A stretch of 64,000 bases of DNA from DATJGR01 sp963735085 (GTDB taxonomy: Bacteria > Pseudomonadota > Gammaproteobacteria > Pseudomonadales > Azotimanducaceae): assembly GCA_963735085.1 (NCBI GenBank), contig CAVTJP010000005.1:1984001-2048000 (forward strand). The letters are read 5' to 3'. The notes beneath the pieces were generated by a model. It saw only the letters and a program-made list of their open reading frames with translations, did no database searches and had not been told where the DNA came from. Below, in pieces: positions 54,505-63,436 of the stretch (within the stretch, counting starts at the first letter, position 1; every line of letters starts with the position of its first letter). The translations under genes were made by a program, and so were the position numbers.

Positions 54505-55668
54505 TTGCATACCGTTGAGCGACAGATCTTCGGCGTCGGCTATCGAGAGACTGCGGCGTTCAAAGACACCTATGGCGGTGAGCCGGGCAATGTATTCATC
54601 GAGTGTCTGCGCATTACACCCGTCAATGTCGCATCGGACACGGTGCTGGTATTCAGTCATCCGATCGGTGGCGGCGGGTTTCTGCCGGCGATCACGCAGC
54701 TCGCGCGCGCGGGCCATCACGTGTTGTTCGTCAACACGCGTTATCGCGGTAACGACAGCGCGTTGATCATGGAGAAATGCCTGCTCGATCTCGGCGCCGG
54801 CATCAAGGATGCGAAGCAGCGTTTTGGGTACACGAACGTCGTGCTCGGTGGCTGGTCCGGCGGCGGATCGCTCGCGCTCTATTACCAGGAGCAGGCCGAG
54901 CATACGAGCATCGATCGCACGCCGGCCGGCGACGTCGTCGATCTGGCCGGCGCAAAGCTGATCCCGGGCGATGCCATCATGCTGATGGCGGCGCACGTGA
55001 GTCGCTCGGTGACGCTGACCGAATGGCTGGATGCCTCGATCATCGACGAACTGGATCCGAACCGGCGCGAGCCGGAACTGGATCTGTACGATCCGCGCAA
55101 TCCGCATCAGGCGCCGTACGACGGTGACTTTCTGGCGCGCTATCGCGCCGCGCAGGTCGCACGCAACCGCCGTATCACCGATTGGGTCAAGACCGAACTC
55201 GCGGCTCGCATCCGTGTGGACGGTCCCGGTGCCGAACGCGGCTTCGTCGTGCACGGCACGATGGCGGATCCGCGCTGGCTCGATCCGGCGGTCGACCCGA
55301 ACGATCGCGAGCCCGGCACCTGCTATCTGGGCGATCCGCGCGTGGTCAACATGGGGCCGGTCGGACTCGCGCGGTTCTGCACGTTGCGCAGTTGGTTGTC
55401 GCAATGGAGTTTCGACGAGTCGCGCGCCAATGGTGTGGTGAACGCGCGCCACGTTTCGTGTCCGGTGCTCGTCATCGGCAACAGCGCCGACAACGCCTGC
55501 ACGCCGAGCCACACCCATCGGCTGTTCGATGCAGTGGGCCACGCCGACAAGGAACTGCGCGAGATCAAAGGCGCAACGCACTACTATGCGGGTCAGCCAA
55601 AACAGTGTGCCGAAGCGATTGATGTGTGCACGGAATGGCTCAGCCGCAAACGGTTTGTCAATGCCTAG
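54505..55668 (+). CDS. Alpha/beta hydrolase
   Basis: 387 residues. The oxyanion region SHPIGGGGFLPAI and the nucleophile elbow GGWSGGGSLAL (GxSxG) mark an alpha/beta hydrolase; the acidic member and His follow near VIGNSADNACTPSHTH and GATHYYAG. The start is TTG 54505 with CGAGGGGGA upstream; no ATG fits. It overlaps the downstream flavoprotein gene by eight bases, suggesting a joint catabolic step, for example ester or ring-cleavage product hydrolysis. The substrate is unknown. Confidence 0.8.
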   Translation: MHTVERQIFGVGYRETAAFKDTYGGEPGNVFIECLRITPVNVASDTVLVFSHPIGGGGFLPAITQLARAGHHVLFVNTRYRGNDSALIMEKCLLDLGAGIKDAKQRFGYTNVVLGGWSGGGSLALYYQEQAEHTSIDRTPAGDVVDLAGAKLIPGDAIMLMAAHVSRSVTLTEWLDASIIDELDPNRREPELDLYDPRNPHQAPYDGDFLARYRAAQVARNRRITDWVKTELAARIRVDGPGAERGFVVHGTMADPRWLDPAVDPNDREPGTCYLGDPRVVNMGPVGLARFCTLRSWLSQWSFDESRANGVVNARHVSCPVLVIGNSADNACTPSHTHRLFDAVGHADKELREIKGATHYYAGQPKQCAEAIDVCTEWLSRKRFVNA

Positions 55669-56833
55669 CGTTGGCGGCGATAGCGATCCCGGCGAGCTGA
55701 TCGCAGCGCTGCGCGAACTCGCGCCGGCGCTGGCAGCGACTGCCGGCGAAACCGAACGCCAGCGCCAACCGCTGGACGCGAATATCGATGCGATCGCCGC
55801 AACCGGTGCGTTCCGCTTTTTCGTGCCGCGGCGTTTCGGTGGATTTGAGTATCCGCTGGATGCGTTCGTCGACACTGGCCTGCTGCTGGGCGAGGCGTGC
55901 GCGTCCACGGCGTGGGTGACCACCTTCTGTATGGAACACAACTGGATGCTGGCGCAGTTCCCGCAGCAGGCACAGGAAGAGATCTTCGGCGCGAATCCGT
56001 ACGTCATCGCACCCGGCGCAATCTCACCCAACGGCCGCGCGGTGGCGCGGGGCGACGGCTATGTGCTGAATGGTCGCTGGCAATGGGGCACCGGCGTGAT
56101 GCACGCGGATTGGGCGTTGCTGTCGGGGATCGTTGAAGAGACGGGCGAACTGAGGCTGTTCGCGCTGCCGATCGACGCGGTCGAGATCATCGATACCTGG
56201 CATGTCGACGGCATGGCCGGCACCGGCAGCAACGACATGCAGGTGCGGGACGCATTCGTGCCTGCTTATCGGTCTCAATCGGTGCTCGCGATGAGCGTGG
56301 GCCGTGCAACGGGTGCGCAATGGCACGGCACGCCGATGTACCGGATGCCGATGATGCCGATTCTCGGTCTCGCGGCGGGCGTGCCGGCGATCGGCGCCGC
56401 GCGCGGCGCGCTCGAGCGGTTCGCGCAGCGCGCAACCACCCGCACGAGCTTCGGCTCGACGGTGAAACAGATGGATCGAACCGACACGCAGATTCGAATC
56501 GGCTGGGCAAAAGGCAGGCTCGACACGGCCGAATTGATCGCGCGGCAGGTCGCGGCCGAATGCACACGTTGGGGGCACGACCCGGAGATCTGCCCGCTGG
56601 ACCAGCGTGTCCGCCACCGGGTGTTGCTGGCCCAGGCGGTGCGCCTGGCGCGCGACGTCGTACGCGACCTGTTCGAAGCCAGCGGCGCTGGGGCGCATCT
56701 GTCAAGCGAGCCGCTACAGCGCATCCATCGCGACGTGCATACCATTGCCAGTCACACGGTATTCGATTGCGACCTGATCGCGGAGCAGTATGGCCGCCTC
56801 GAACTGGGGCTTGCGGCGAGCGTGCCGGTCTAG
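55661..56833 (+). CDS. Acyl-CoA dehydrogenase-like flavoprotein (HsaA/HpaB-type monooxygenase group)
   Basis: 390 residues with the acyl-CoA dehydrogenase fold: FFVPRRFGGFEYPLDAF, SPNGRAVARGDGYVLNGRWQWGTG, DTWHVDGMAGTGSNDM and a C-terminal helical domain (QMDRTDTQIRIGWAKG). The usual catalytic Glu of dehydrogenases is not evident; the pattern resembles flavin-dependent hydroxylases such as HsaA. ATG 55661 overlaps the hydrolase 3' end. Together they look like a small catabolic pair for an aromatic or terpenoid substrate (inference). Confidence 0.72.
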   Translation: MPSVGGDSDPGELIAALRELAPALAATAGETERQRQPLDANIDAIAATGAFRFFVPRRFGGFEYPLDAFVDTGLLLGEACASTAWVTTFCMEHNWMLAQFPQQAQEEIFGANPYVIAPGAISPNGRAVARGDGYVLNGRWQWGTGVMHADWALLSGIVEETGELRLFALPIDAVEIIDTWHVDGMAGTGSNDMQVRDAFVPAYRSQSVLAMSVGRATGAQWHGTPMYRMPMMPILGLAAGVPAIGAARGALERFAQRATTRTSFGSTVKQMDRTDTQIRIGWAKGRLDTAELIARQVAAECTRWGHDPEICPLDQRVRHRVLLAQAVRLARDVVRDLFEASGAGAHLSSEPLQRIHRDVHTIASHTVFDCDLIAEQYGRLELGLAASVPV

Positions 56834-56875
56834 TCGTTCACGAGTTCGTTCATAGGAAGACGAGGAGCTGCAAAC

Positions 56876-57316
56876 GTGAGCAAAGACAAGCAGGACAACG
56901 ATGCGTTCGGCGTGCTGGATTTCGGCTGGCGCCTGCTGCTGGCGCTGGTCCTGGTGCTGATAACCTACAATCCGACGGACTATTCGTTCGTGCATTGGCT
57001 ACGGACGTCCATGGCGACGCACACGCTTGGCCCGGCCCATGCGGTTGCCGGTGTCGCGTTGCTCGCCGGTTGGCTGGTCGTCGTCGGCGCCACGCGCGCC
57101 GCGCTCGGCTCCGTCGGTCTGATTGTACTGTGCGCGTTCCTCGCAACCCTGGTGTGGTGGTTCATCGACCTGGGTTGGCTCGTCGCGAATTCGCGCGGTT
57201 CGATCGAATGGGTGGTGCTGGTGTGCCTGGCGGTGTTCCTGGCCGTGGGTATGTCATGGGCACACATCTGGCGCCGCATCACCGGTCAGGTCGCGGTCGA
57301 ACGAGTTCACGACTGA
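56876..57316 (+). CDS. DUF6524 family small membrane protein
   Basis: 146 residues with four hydrophobic segments (about residues 18-34, 52-70, 77-98 and 110-127). The FGWRLLLALVLVLITYNPTD start matches the DUF6524 pattern. The function is unknown. The start is GTG 56876 with CGAGGAG about nine bases upstream. It is 42 bases after the flavoprotein gene in the same direction and ends 11 bases before a GGGTCAGA palindrome. Confidence 0.7.
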   Translation: MSKDKQDNDAFGVLDFGWRLLLALVLVLITYNPTDYSFVHWLRTSMATHTLGPAHAVAGVALLAGWLVVVGATRAALGSVGLIVLCAFLATLVWWFIDLGWLVANSRGSIEWVVLVCLAVFLAVGMSWAHIWRRITGQVAVERVHD

Positions 57317-57327
57317 TTACCAACAAG

Positions 57328-57350
57328 AGGGTCAGAGTCGCTCTGACCCT
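57328..57350. repeat. Short palindrome (GGGTCAGA core) at the DUF6524/SDR convergence
   Basis: AGGGTCAGAG (57328-57337), centre TCG, CTCTGACCCT (57341-57350). All ten pairs match. It shares its core with the elements at 7037-7081 and 50712-50764. Its right edge, with base 57351, supplies the TAG stop of the SDR gene on the minus strand. It could serve as a terminator hairpin between the two convergent genes. Confidence 0.75.
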
Positions 57351-58119
57351 ACCGACACATCACTGAGCCCCCACACACCGTAATCGCCTGGCCGGTGATG
57401 TAGCTGCTGGCATCGGATGCGAGAAACACCGCTACGCCGGCGAGTTCTTCCGGTTCGCCGATGCGCCGTAGCGGCATCCGTTCGACGACGCGCCGTTCGG
57501 TTTCAGGATTGTCCCAGAGCGCCTTGGCGAAGTCGGTGCGGATGAGTCCTGGACAGATCGCATTCACGCGGATGTTGTGCGGCCCGTATTCGAGCGCGAG
57601 ATTGCGCACCAGCGCCAGATCGGCAGTCTTCGAGATGTTGTAGGTGCCGAGTACTTCAGACGGACCGAATGCCGCCGTGCTCGACGTGATGATGATCGAG
57701 CCGTGCTTTTTCTCGACCATGTCGGGCAGCACCATGTGCGCGAGCCAGTGATTCGACTTCACGTTCGACGCCATGATCTTGTCGAATGCCGAGTCGGGAA
57801 TGTCCGATGACGGACCGTAGAACGGATTGACGCCGGCGTTGCCGATCAGGATGTCGATGCTGCCGAGTCGCTCGTGCGTTTCGTCGACGAGTGCCTGCAG
57901 TTGTTCCTTGTAGCCGATGTTGCAGGCGATCGCGGTGGCGCGTCCGTGGCCGTGGCGGGCATTGATCGCATCGCACGCCGCTTCGCACTGATCGATCTTG
58001 CGGCTCGAGATCACCACGCGCGCGCCGTGATCGGCCAGCGCGTTCGCCATCGCCAGCCCCATGCCTTTGGATGCGCCGGTCAGTACCGCGACGCGATCGT
58101 TCAAATCGAAAAGACCCAT
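57349..58119 (-). CDS. SDR family oxidoreductase
   Basis: 256 residues, classical SDR: VLTGASKGMGLAMANAL near residue 11, GNAGVNPF near 90, the Ser of ITSSTAAFG and the catalytic YNISK, then the NAICPGLIRTDFA turn. The cofactor is probably NAD(H) or NADP(H) and the substrate is unknown. ATG 58117-58119 (MGLFDLNDRVAV); the open frame continues upstream into the divergent gap. It is divergent from the MFS permease, so the two may serve one catabolic route. Confidence 0.88.
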   Translation of the reverse strand: MGLFDLNDRVAVLTGASKGMGLAMANALADHGARVVISSRKIDQCEAACDAINARHGHGRATAIACNIGYKEQLQALVDETHERLGSIDILIGNAGVNPFYGPSSDIPDSAFDKIMASNVKSNHWLAHMVLPDMVEKKHGSIIITSSTAAFGPSEVLGTYNISKTADLALVRNLALEYGPHNIRVNAICPGLIRTDFAKALWDNPETERRVVERMPLRRIGEPEELAGVAVFLASDASSYITGQAITVCGGSVMCR

Positions 58120-58219
58120 GATTCCCCCTGCGGAAACAGTTATCGGTTGGTTATCTGTTAGGCTCGCGAAGGTTAGCAGGGGAGTGCGGGGAGTGTCTGT
58201 TCGACCAACGCCGGAATCT

Positions 58220-59818
58220 ATGTCGGCGGAATCCAAGTTGGAATCCAACTCCACACCGGAGGTCGGCGGGCGCTATGCGAAGTACGTGCTCGGCGTGCTC
58301 ATCCTCGTCTATGTATTCAACTTCATCGATCGGCAAATCCTGTCGATCCTCGCCGAAGAGATCAAAGCCGATCTCGGCATCAGCGACGCGCAGATCGGCT
58401 TTCTATACGGCACTGCATTTGCGGTCTTCTATGCGGTGTTCGGTATTCCGCTCGGCAAGCTCGCCGATGTCTGGGTTCGCAAGAATCTCATCTCCGTCGG
58501 TCTCGCGTTCTGGAGTGTGATGACCGCGCTGTCCGGCACCGCGCGGAACTTCGCTACGCTCGCGACGTGCCGGTTCGGCGTCGGCATCGGTGAGGCGAGT
58601 GCTACACCGGCGGCGTTCTCGATGCTGTCGGATTACTTTCCAACGCGGCTGCGCGCGACGGCCATCGCGATTTACTCCAGCGGCATTTACATCGGCGCCG
58701 GGATAGGCATTTTTCTGGGCGGCGTGATCGTGGACGGTTGGCGTGAAGCGTTCCCCGATCCCGCGAGCGCACCGTTCGGCCTGAAGCCGTGGCACGCGGC
58801 ATTTTTTGCCGTCGGTCTGCCGGGTTTGTTGATGTCGTTGTGGGTGGCAACATTGCGCGAGCCGCGACGCGGCCTCAGCGAAGGTCTCAGCGAGCGCGTC
58901 GAGCCGCATCCATTCCGTGTCGCGGGGCTCGAATTGCTTGCGGTGCTGCCGCCGTTGACGTTGATTGCCGCCGCCCGCATCGGCCGCAAGGCGCTGTTGA
59001 TCAACGTCGCCGCGGCGGTGATCGTCGCCGTCGCGGCCGCTGTGCTGATCGAACTGGTCGGCAATCCGACACAATGGGTTGCGCTCGGGATCGGCGTCTA
59101 TGCCGCGTTGTCGTGGATCCAGAACCTGGCCGCGCGCGATCCCGTAGCGTTCTCAATGATATTTCGCTGCAAAGCGCTGCGCTGCGTGGCGATCGGATTT
59201 CCATTCATCGCGTTCGTCACGTACGGCATCGGCTTCTGGGCGCCTCCGTTCATGCTGCGTATCCACCATGTCGATGCGTCCAGCGCAGGAACGATTCTCG
59301 GTTTGTCGGCCGCGCTGGGGGGGCTGATCGGCGTCACCTTCGGCGGCTGGATATCGGATCGCCTGCGCGCACGCTCCATCAACGCGCGTTTGTGGGTCGG
59401 GATTGCGACCCCGTTGTTGGCGTTGCCGGTAGGGCTCGAGTTTCTGTTGACGGACAATCTTACCGTCGCATATGTCTGCAACTTCGTATTCAGCATTGTT
59501 TCACCGATGTGGATCGGTCCGGCCGCCGGTACCGTCAATGACCTGGTCATGCCGCGCATGCGAGCGATGGCATCGGCGTTCTATCTGCTGATGGTCACAT
59601 TCATCGGCCTCGCGCTCGGACCATTCACGATCGGTCAACTGAGCGACGTGTTCGCGGCGTCCGGCATGAGTTCCGCGGATGCGCTGCGTCAAGGCATGTT
59701 GTGCGGTCTGGGCGCGTTGGTGCTGGCGTTACTGTTTCTGGTACTCGCGTTGCGCTACCTCGAATCGGACGAACTCAGCCGGCTGGAGCGCGCGCGCCTC
59801 GCCGGGGAAATCGCCTAG
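58220..59818 (+). CDS. MFS transporter (spinster-like)
   Basis: 532 residues with about 12-13 hydrophobic segments: VYVFNFIDRQILSILAEEIK in the first helix, the loop 2-3 motif GIPLGKLADVWVRKNLISV and ATPAAFSMLSDYFPTRLRATA in helices 4-5. The pattern fits the spinster-like group of proteobacterial MFS carriers that move lipophilic or aromatic acids. Start ATG 58220 is chosen; GTG 58193, which has a GGGGAGTG stretch upstream, is a serious alternative. Inner membrane. Confidence 0.85.
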   Translation: MSAESKLESNSTPEVGGRYAKYVLGVLILVYVFNFIDRQILSILAEEIKADLGISDAQIGFLYGTAFAVFYAVFGIPLGKLADVWVRKNLISVGLAFWSVMTALSGTARNFATLATCRFGVGIGEASATPAAFSMLSDYFPTRLRATAIAIYSSGIYIGAGIGIFLGGVIVDGWREAFPDPASAPFGLKPWHAAFFAVGLPGLLMSLWVATLREPRRGLSEGLSERVEPHPFRVAGLELLAVLPPLTLIAAARIGRKALLINVAAAVIVAVAAAVLIELVGNPTQWVALGIGVYAALSWIQNLAARDPVAFSMIFRCKALRCVAIGFPFIAFVTYGIGFWAPPFMLRIHHVDASSAGTILGLSAALGGLIGVTFGGWISDRLRARSINARLWVGIATPLLALPVGLEFLLTDNLTVAYVCNFVFSIVSPMWIGPAAGTVNDLVMPRMRAMASAFYLLMVTFIGLALGPFTIGQLSDVFAASGMSSADALRQGMLCGLGALVLALLFLVLALRYLESDELSRLERARLAGEIA

Positions 59819-59869
59819 CCGAGCGGGCAGAATCGTGCGAGAGTTCGGAACAGTTTGGGGAGGACGCCT

Positions 59870-60442
59870 TTGCAACAAGCCGGTGAGTATCGCATCGGAG
59901 CCACGCGCGAAAAGGTGTGGCTCGCGCTGAACGACCCGCAGGTGCTCGCTCAGTGCATCGAAGGCTGTCAGAGCATGGAGAAGGTGGCCGACGATGCGTA
60001 CGTTGCGTCGATCAAGGCCAAGGTCGGCCCCGTCAGCGCGACGTTCGGCGCCGATCTGAATCTGTCGGATCTGGACCCGCCGTCGGGATATACGTTGAAC
60101 GCCAGCGCCAAAGGCGGCGCAGCCGGATTCGGCAAAGGTTCCGCACGGGTCGCGCTCGTCGATGACGGCGGCGCGACGATTTTGCGCTATACGTTAAACG
60201 GCAATGTCGGCGGCAAACTGGCGCAAGTGGGCTCCCGATTGATTGACGCTGCGGGCCGCAAGATGGCGGACGATTTCTTTCGCAAGTTCGGCGAAATCGT
60301 GGCGCCGGGAGACAGCGGGAAAGTAGTCGCGCCACACCAGACAGAACCAAGTGAAACAGAAACATACGAGCGCAGTGGGGTGCGCATCATCTGGATCGTT
60401 GCCTTCGCGGTGCTGATAATCGCAATCGCGCTGGCCGCGTGA
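59870..60442 (+). CDS. coxG: CoxG-like SRPBCC protein with C-terminal membrane anchor
   Basis: 190 residues: a CO dehydrogenase subunit G-type SRPBCC domain (REKVWLALNDPQVLAQCIEG, AKVGPVSATFGADL, LVDDGGATILRY, AAGRKMADDFFRKF) followed by a Ser/Glu linker and a terminal hydrophobic helix (about 172-190). In Oligotropha CoxG tethers the soluble molybdenum hydroxylase to the membrane and hands over electrons. The start is TTG 59870 with GGGGAGGA six bases upstream. It precedes the coxS-coxL-coxM genes, which supports the call. Confidence 0.82.
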   Translation: MQQAGEYRIGATREKVWLALNDPQVLAQCIEGCQSMEKVADDAYVASIKAKVGPVSATFGADLNLSDLDPPSGYTLNASAKGGAAGFGKGSARVALVDDGGATILRYTLNGNVGGKLAQVGSRLIDAAGRKMADDFFRKFGEIVAPGDSGKVVAPHQTEPSETETYERSGVRIIWIVAFAVLIIAIALAA

Positions 60443-60443
60443 A

Positions 60444-60521
60444 CGCCGCCATGCAGGCGGCGTGAATACGCGAAGGATCGCCCTGGGGCCGTTGTAGTGA
60501 CGCCAATCGTTGCGATTGGCG
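60444..60521. other. Two inverted repeats in the coxG-coxS gap
   Basis: CGCCGCC-ATGCA-GGCGGCG (60444-60462) and a perfect 9-bp stem CGCCAATCG-TTG-CGATTGGCG (60501-60521). They are followed by an A10 run (60538-60547) in an A-rich stretch before coxS. Neither stem has a U-tract behind it on the plus strand. They may regulate or attenuate expression of the hydroxylase genes. The 178-base gap has no gene. Confidence 0.45.
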
Positions 60522-60620
60522 GAGATCGCTGTTCGAGAAAAAAAAAACAGAAGTCGAGAAAACAGAATTCCAGAAAACGGATAGATAAATCCGACACAGA
60601 GATTCGAGGGAGGATACGAC

Positions 60621-61094
60621 GTGAAAATCTCGCTGAAGGTCAACGGTGAAGCGCGCGCGCTCGACGTCGCGCCGAATACGTTGCTGGTCGAACTGTTGCG
60701 TGGTCACCTGGGGTTGACCGGCACCCATGTCGGGTGTGATACGAGTCAGTGCGGCGCGTGCACGGTACATTTGAACGGGGCTTCGGTGAAATCTTGCGCG
60801 TTGCTTGCGGCGCAGGCGGACGGCGCTGAGATCACGACGATCGAAGGTATCGGCACACCCGATCATCTACATCCGATGCAGGCGGCATTTCGCGAATGCC
60901 ACGCGCTGCAATGCGGCTTCTGCACACCCGGCATGATCATGAGCGCCATCGACCTGGTCGCCAACTCGCCGAAACTGGACGAAGCCGCGGTGCGGCACGG
61001 ACTGGAAGGCAACATCTGCCGTTGTACCGGTTATCACAACATCGTTCGCGCGGTGATCGCGGCGGCGGGTGTCATGCAGGAGGTCGCGTCATGA
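60621..61094 (+). CDS. coxS: Molybdenum hydroxylase small subunit, 2x[2Fe-2S] (CoxS type)
   Basis: 157 residues. The N-terminal ferredoxin-type cluster has GCDTSQCGACTVHLNG; the C-terminal helical cluster has QCGFCTPGM and NICRCTGYHNIV. It moves electrons from the molybdenum site to FAD. ATG 60621 follows GAGGGAGGATACGAC. Its TGA overlaps the coxL ATG. The small-large-medium order of these genes is that of form II CO dehydrogenase-like enzymes. Confidence 0.93.
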   Translation: MKISLKVNGEARALDVAPNTLLVELLRGHLGLTGTHVGCDTSQCGACTVHLNGASVKSCALLAAQADGAEITTIEGIGTPDHLHPMQAAFRECHALQCGFCTPGMIMSAIDLVANSPKLDEAAVRHGLEGNICRCTGYHNIVRAVIAAAGVMQEVAS

Positions 61095-63436
61095 ACGCAA
61101 CGGGCATCGGCGCATCGGTCAGGCGCACAGAAGACTTTCGATTCATCACCGGCCGTGGCCGCTATACCGACGACATCAATCAGCCCGGTCAAGTTTACGC
61201 GGTGTTTTTGCGCTCGCCCTATGCCAGAGCGCGCGTTGCCACGGTGGATGGGAGCGCTGCGCTGGAAGTGGATGGCGTGCTGGCCGTGCTGACCGGACGT
61301 GAAATGGTCGCTGACGGCATTGGCGATCTGCCATGCGGCTGGCTCGTGAAATCGAAAGACGGCAGCGACATGAAGCAGCCGCCGCATCCGCCGCTGGCGG
61401 CGGAGTTCTGCAACTACGTGGGTGAGCCGTATGGCGTCGTCATCGGCACCACCGTTGCTGCGGCGCGCGAAGGCGCCGATGCGGTCATGACCGACTTTGA
61501 GGAACTCGAAGCAGTCGTGTCGATTACGCAGGCGACGCGGGCGACCCGGATCCACGCCGACGTGCCGGATAATCGCAGCTATCAGTGGGAATTGGGCGAC
61601 CAGGCCGCAACCGACGCAGCCTTCGCGGGTGCGGCGCACGTCACCAAACTCGATATCACCAACAATCGGCTGATTCCCAATGCGCTCGAACCGCGCGCGG
61701 CGGTCGGCGTGCATGATCTCGCTAACGAGTCATTCACGATCTATACGACCAGCCAGAATCCGCACCTCGCACGCCTCGTGCTGTCGGCGTTCGTCAAGCT
61801 CGCACCGGAACACAAGCTGCGCATCGTCGCGCCCGACGTCGGCGGCGGATTCGGTTCGAAGATCTTCATCTATCCGGAAGAGACGACAGTCGCGTGGGCG
61901 TCGCGTCGCGTCGGTGCGCCGGTGAAGTGGACAGCCGACCGCTCCGAATCGTTTCTGTCCGACGCACACGGCCGCGATCATTCCACGCACGCGGAACTCG
62001 CGCTGGACGACAAAGGCAGATTCCTCGGCCTGCGCGTCAAAACGATCGCGAATCTCGGTGCGTATCTGTCCACGTTTGCATCATCTGTACCAACGTATCT
62101 GTACGGCACGTTGCTCGCCGGACAGTACAAAACGCCGGCAATCCATGTCGAAGTGGATGGTGTGTTCACCAATACCGCGCCGGTCGATGCGTATCGCGGC
62201 GCAGGTCGGCCGGAGGCGACGTACGTGGTCGAGCGCATTGTCGAGACGGCCGCGCGCGAACTGAACATCGATCCAACGGAACTGCGCCGACGCAACTTCA
62301 TCCAGCCGGACGACTTCCCCTATCAAACGCCCGTTGCGCTGGTTTATGACATCGGTAATTACGAAGCGAGCCTCGACAGGGCGCTCGAATTGATCGAATA
62401 CGATGCGTATCCGGCGCGTAAGAAGGCTTCGGAGGCGCGCGGCCGCAAGCGCGGCATCGGATTCTCGTGCTACATCGAAGCGTGCGGCCTGGCGCCGTCA
62501 CAACTCGCCACGCAGCTCGGCGCCGGCGTCGGTCTATACGAGAGCGGCGAGGTGCGCGTCAATCCGACCGGCTCGGTGACGGTATTCACCGGTTCGCACA
62601 GCCACGGTCAGGGTCATGAGACGACATTTGCGCAGATCGTTTCCGACCGGCTCGGTATTCCGCTCGAAAACGTCGAGGTCGTCCACGGCGATACCGGTCG
62701 CGTTGAGTTCGGTCTGGGCACATACGGTTCGCGCTCGGTCGCGGTCGGTGGATCGGCGCTGATGAAGGCGACCGACAAGGTCATCGCAAAAGGTAAGAAG
62801 ATCGCCGCGTACATGCTCGAATCGGAAGCCGGCAGCATCGATTTCGATGCCGGCGTTTTTGCAGTACGTGACAGCAACCGCTCGATGACGTTCGGCGAGG
62901 TGGCGTTCGCGGCATATGTCCCCTCGAACTATCCGTTGGATGAACTGGAGCCGGGGCTGTCCGAGAAGGCGTTCTACGACCCGGCGAATTTCACGTTCCC
63001 GGCCGGCGCGCATATCGCCGAAGTCGAGGTCGACCCGGAGACCGGCGTCGTCGACGTCGTCAACTTCGTCGCCGTCGACGACTTCGGTAACGTCATCAAC
63101 CCGATGATCGTCGAAGGCCAGGTGCATGGCGGCATCGCGCAGGGCATCGGCCAGGCGCTGCTCGAACACGGCATTTACGACGACACCGGTCAGTTGATCA
63201 CCGGCTCCTTCATGGACTACTGCATGCCGCGCGCCGATGATCTGCCGAACTTCGTCGTCGACACCACGGTGACCGCCTGCACGCACAATCCACTTGGCGT
63301 GAAAGGCTGCGGCGAGGCCGGCGCGATCGGCGCACCGGCGGCGATCATCAACGCGCTGACCGACGCGCTCGGGGTCAAGGACGTCGCGATGCCCGCGACG
63401 CCGGAACGCGTCTGGCGCGCGTGCAGGGGGGAATGA
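61091..63436 (+). CDS. coxL: Molybdenum hydroxylase large subunit (form II CoxL-like)
   Basis: 781 residues of the xanthine oxidase family large subunit. RRTEDFRFITGRGRYTDD starts it; GGGFGSKIF binds the cofactor. The active-site loop is AYRGAGRPE, the form II signature, rather than the AYxCSFR of true form I CO dehydrogenase. The catalytic Glu lies in KGCGEAGAIGAP. Form II enzymes are often aldehyde or N-heterocycle oxidoreductases, with CO oxidation doubtful. ATG 61091 (ATGA overlap with coxS); the upstream open frame is antiphase over coxS. Confidence 0.92.
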   Translation: MNATGIGASVRRTEDFRFITGRGRYTDDINQPGQVYAVFLRSPYARARVATVDGSAALEVDGVLAVLTGREMVADGIGDLPCGWLVKSKDGSDMKQPPHPPLAAEFCNYVGEPYGVVIGTTVAAAREGADAVMTDFEELEAVVSITQATRATRIHADVPDNRSYQWELGDQAATDAAFAGAAHVTKLDITNNRLIPNALEPRAAVGVHDLANESFTIYTTSQNPHLARLVLSAFVKLAPEHKLRIVAPDVGGGFGSKIFIYPEETTVAWASRRVGAPVKWTADRSESFLSDAHGRDHSTHAELALDDKGRFLGLRVKTIANLGAYLSTFASSVPTYLYGTLLAGQYKTPAIHVEVDGVFTNTAPVDAYRGAGRPEATYVVERIVETAARELNIDPTELRRRNFIQPDDFPYQTPVALVYDIGNYEASLDRALELIEYDAYPARKKASEARGRKRGIGFSCYIEACGLAPSQLATQLGAGVGLYESGEVRVNPTGSVTVFTGSHSHGQGHETTFAQIVSDRLGIPLENVEVVHGDTGRVEFGLGTYGSRSVAVGGSALMKATDKVIAKGKKIAAYMLESEAGSIDFDAGVFAVRDSNRSMTFGEVAFAAYVPSNYPLDELEPGLSEKAFYDPANFTFPAGAHIAEVEVDPETGVVDVVNFVAVDDFGNVINPMIVEGQVHGGIAQGIGQALLEHGIYDDTGQLITGSFMDYCMPRADDLPNFVVDTTVTACTHNPLGVKGCGEAGAIGAPAAIINALTDALGVKDVAMPATPERVWRACRGE

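Noticed and set aside
54346..56031. 561-codon open frame antisense to the alpha/beta hydrolase
   Set aside because: Overlaps three supported genes and has no recognisable domain; typical GC-rich antisense frame.
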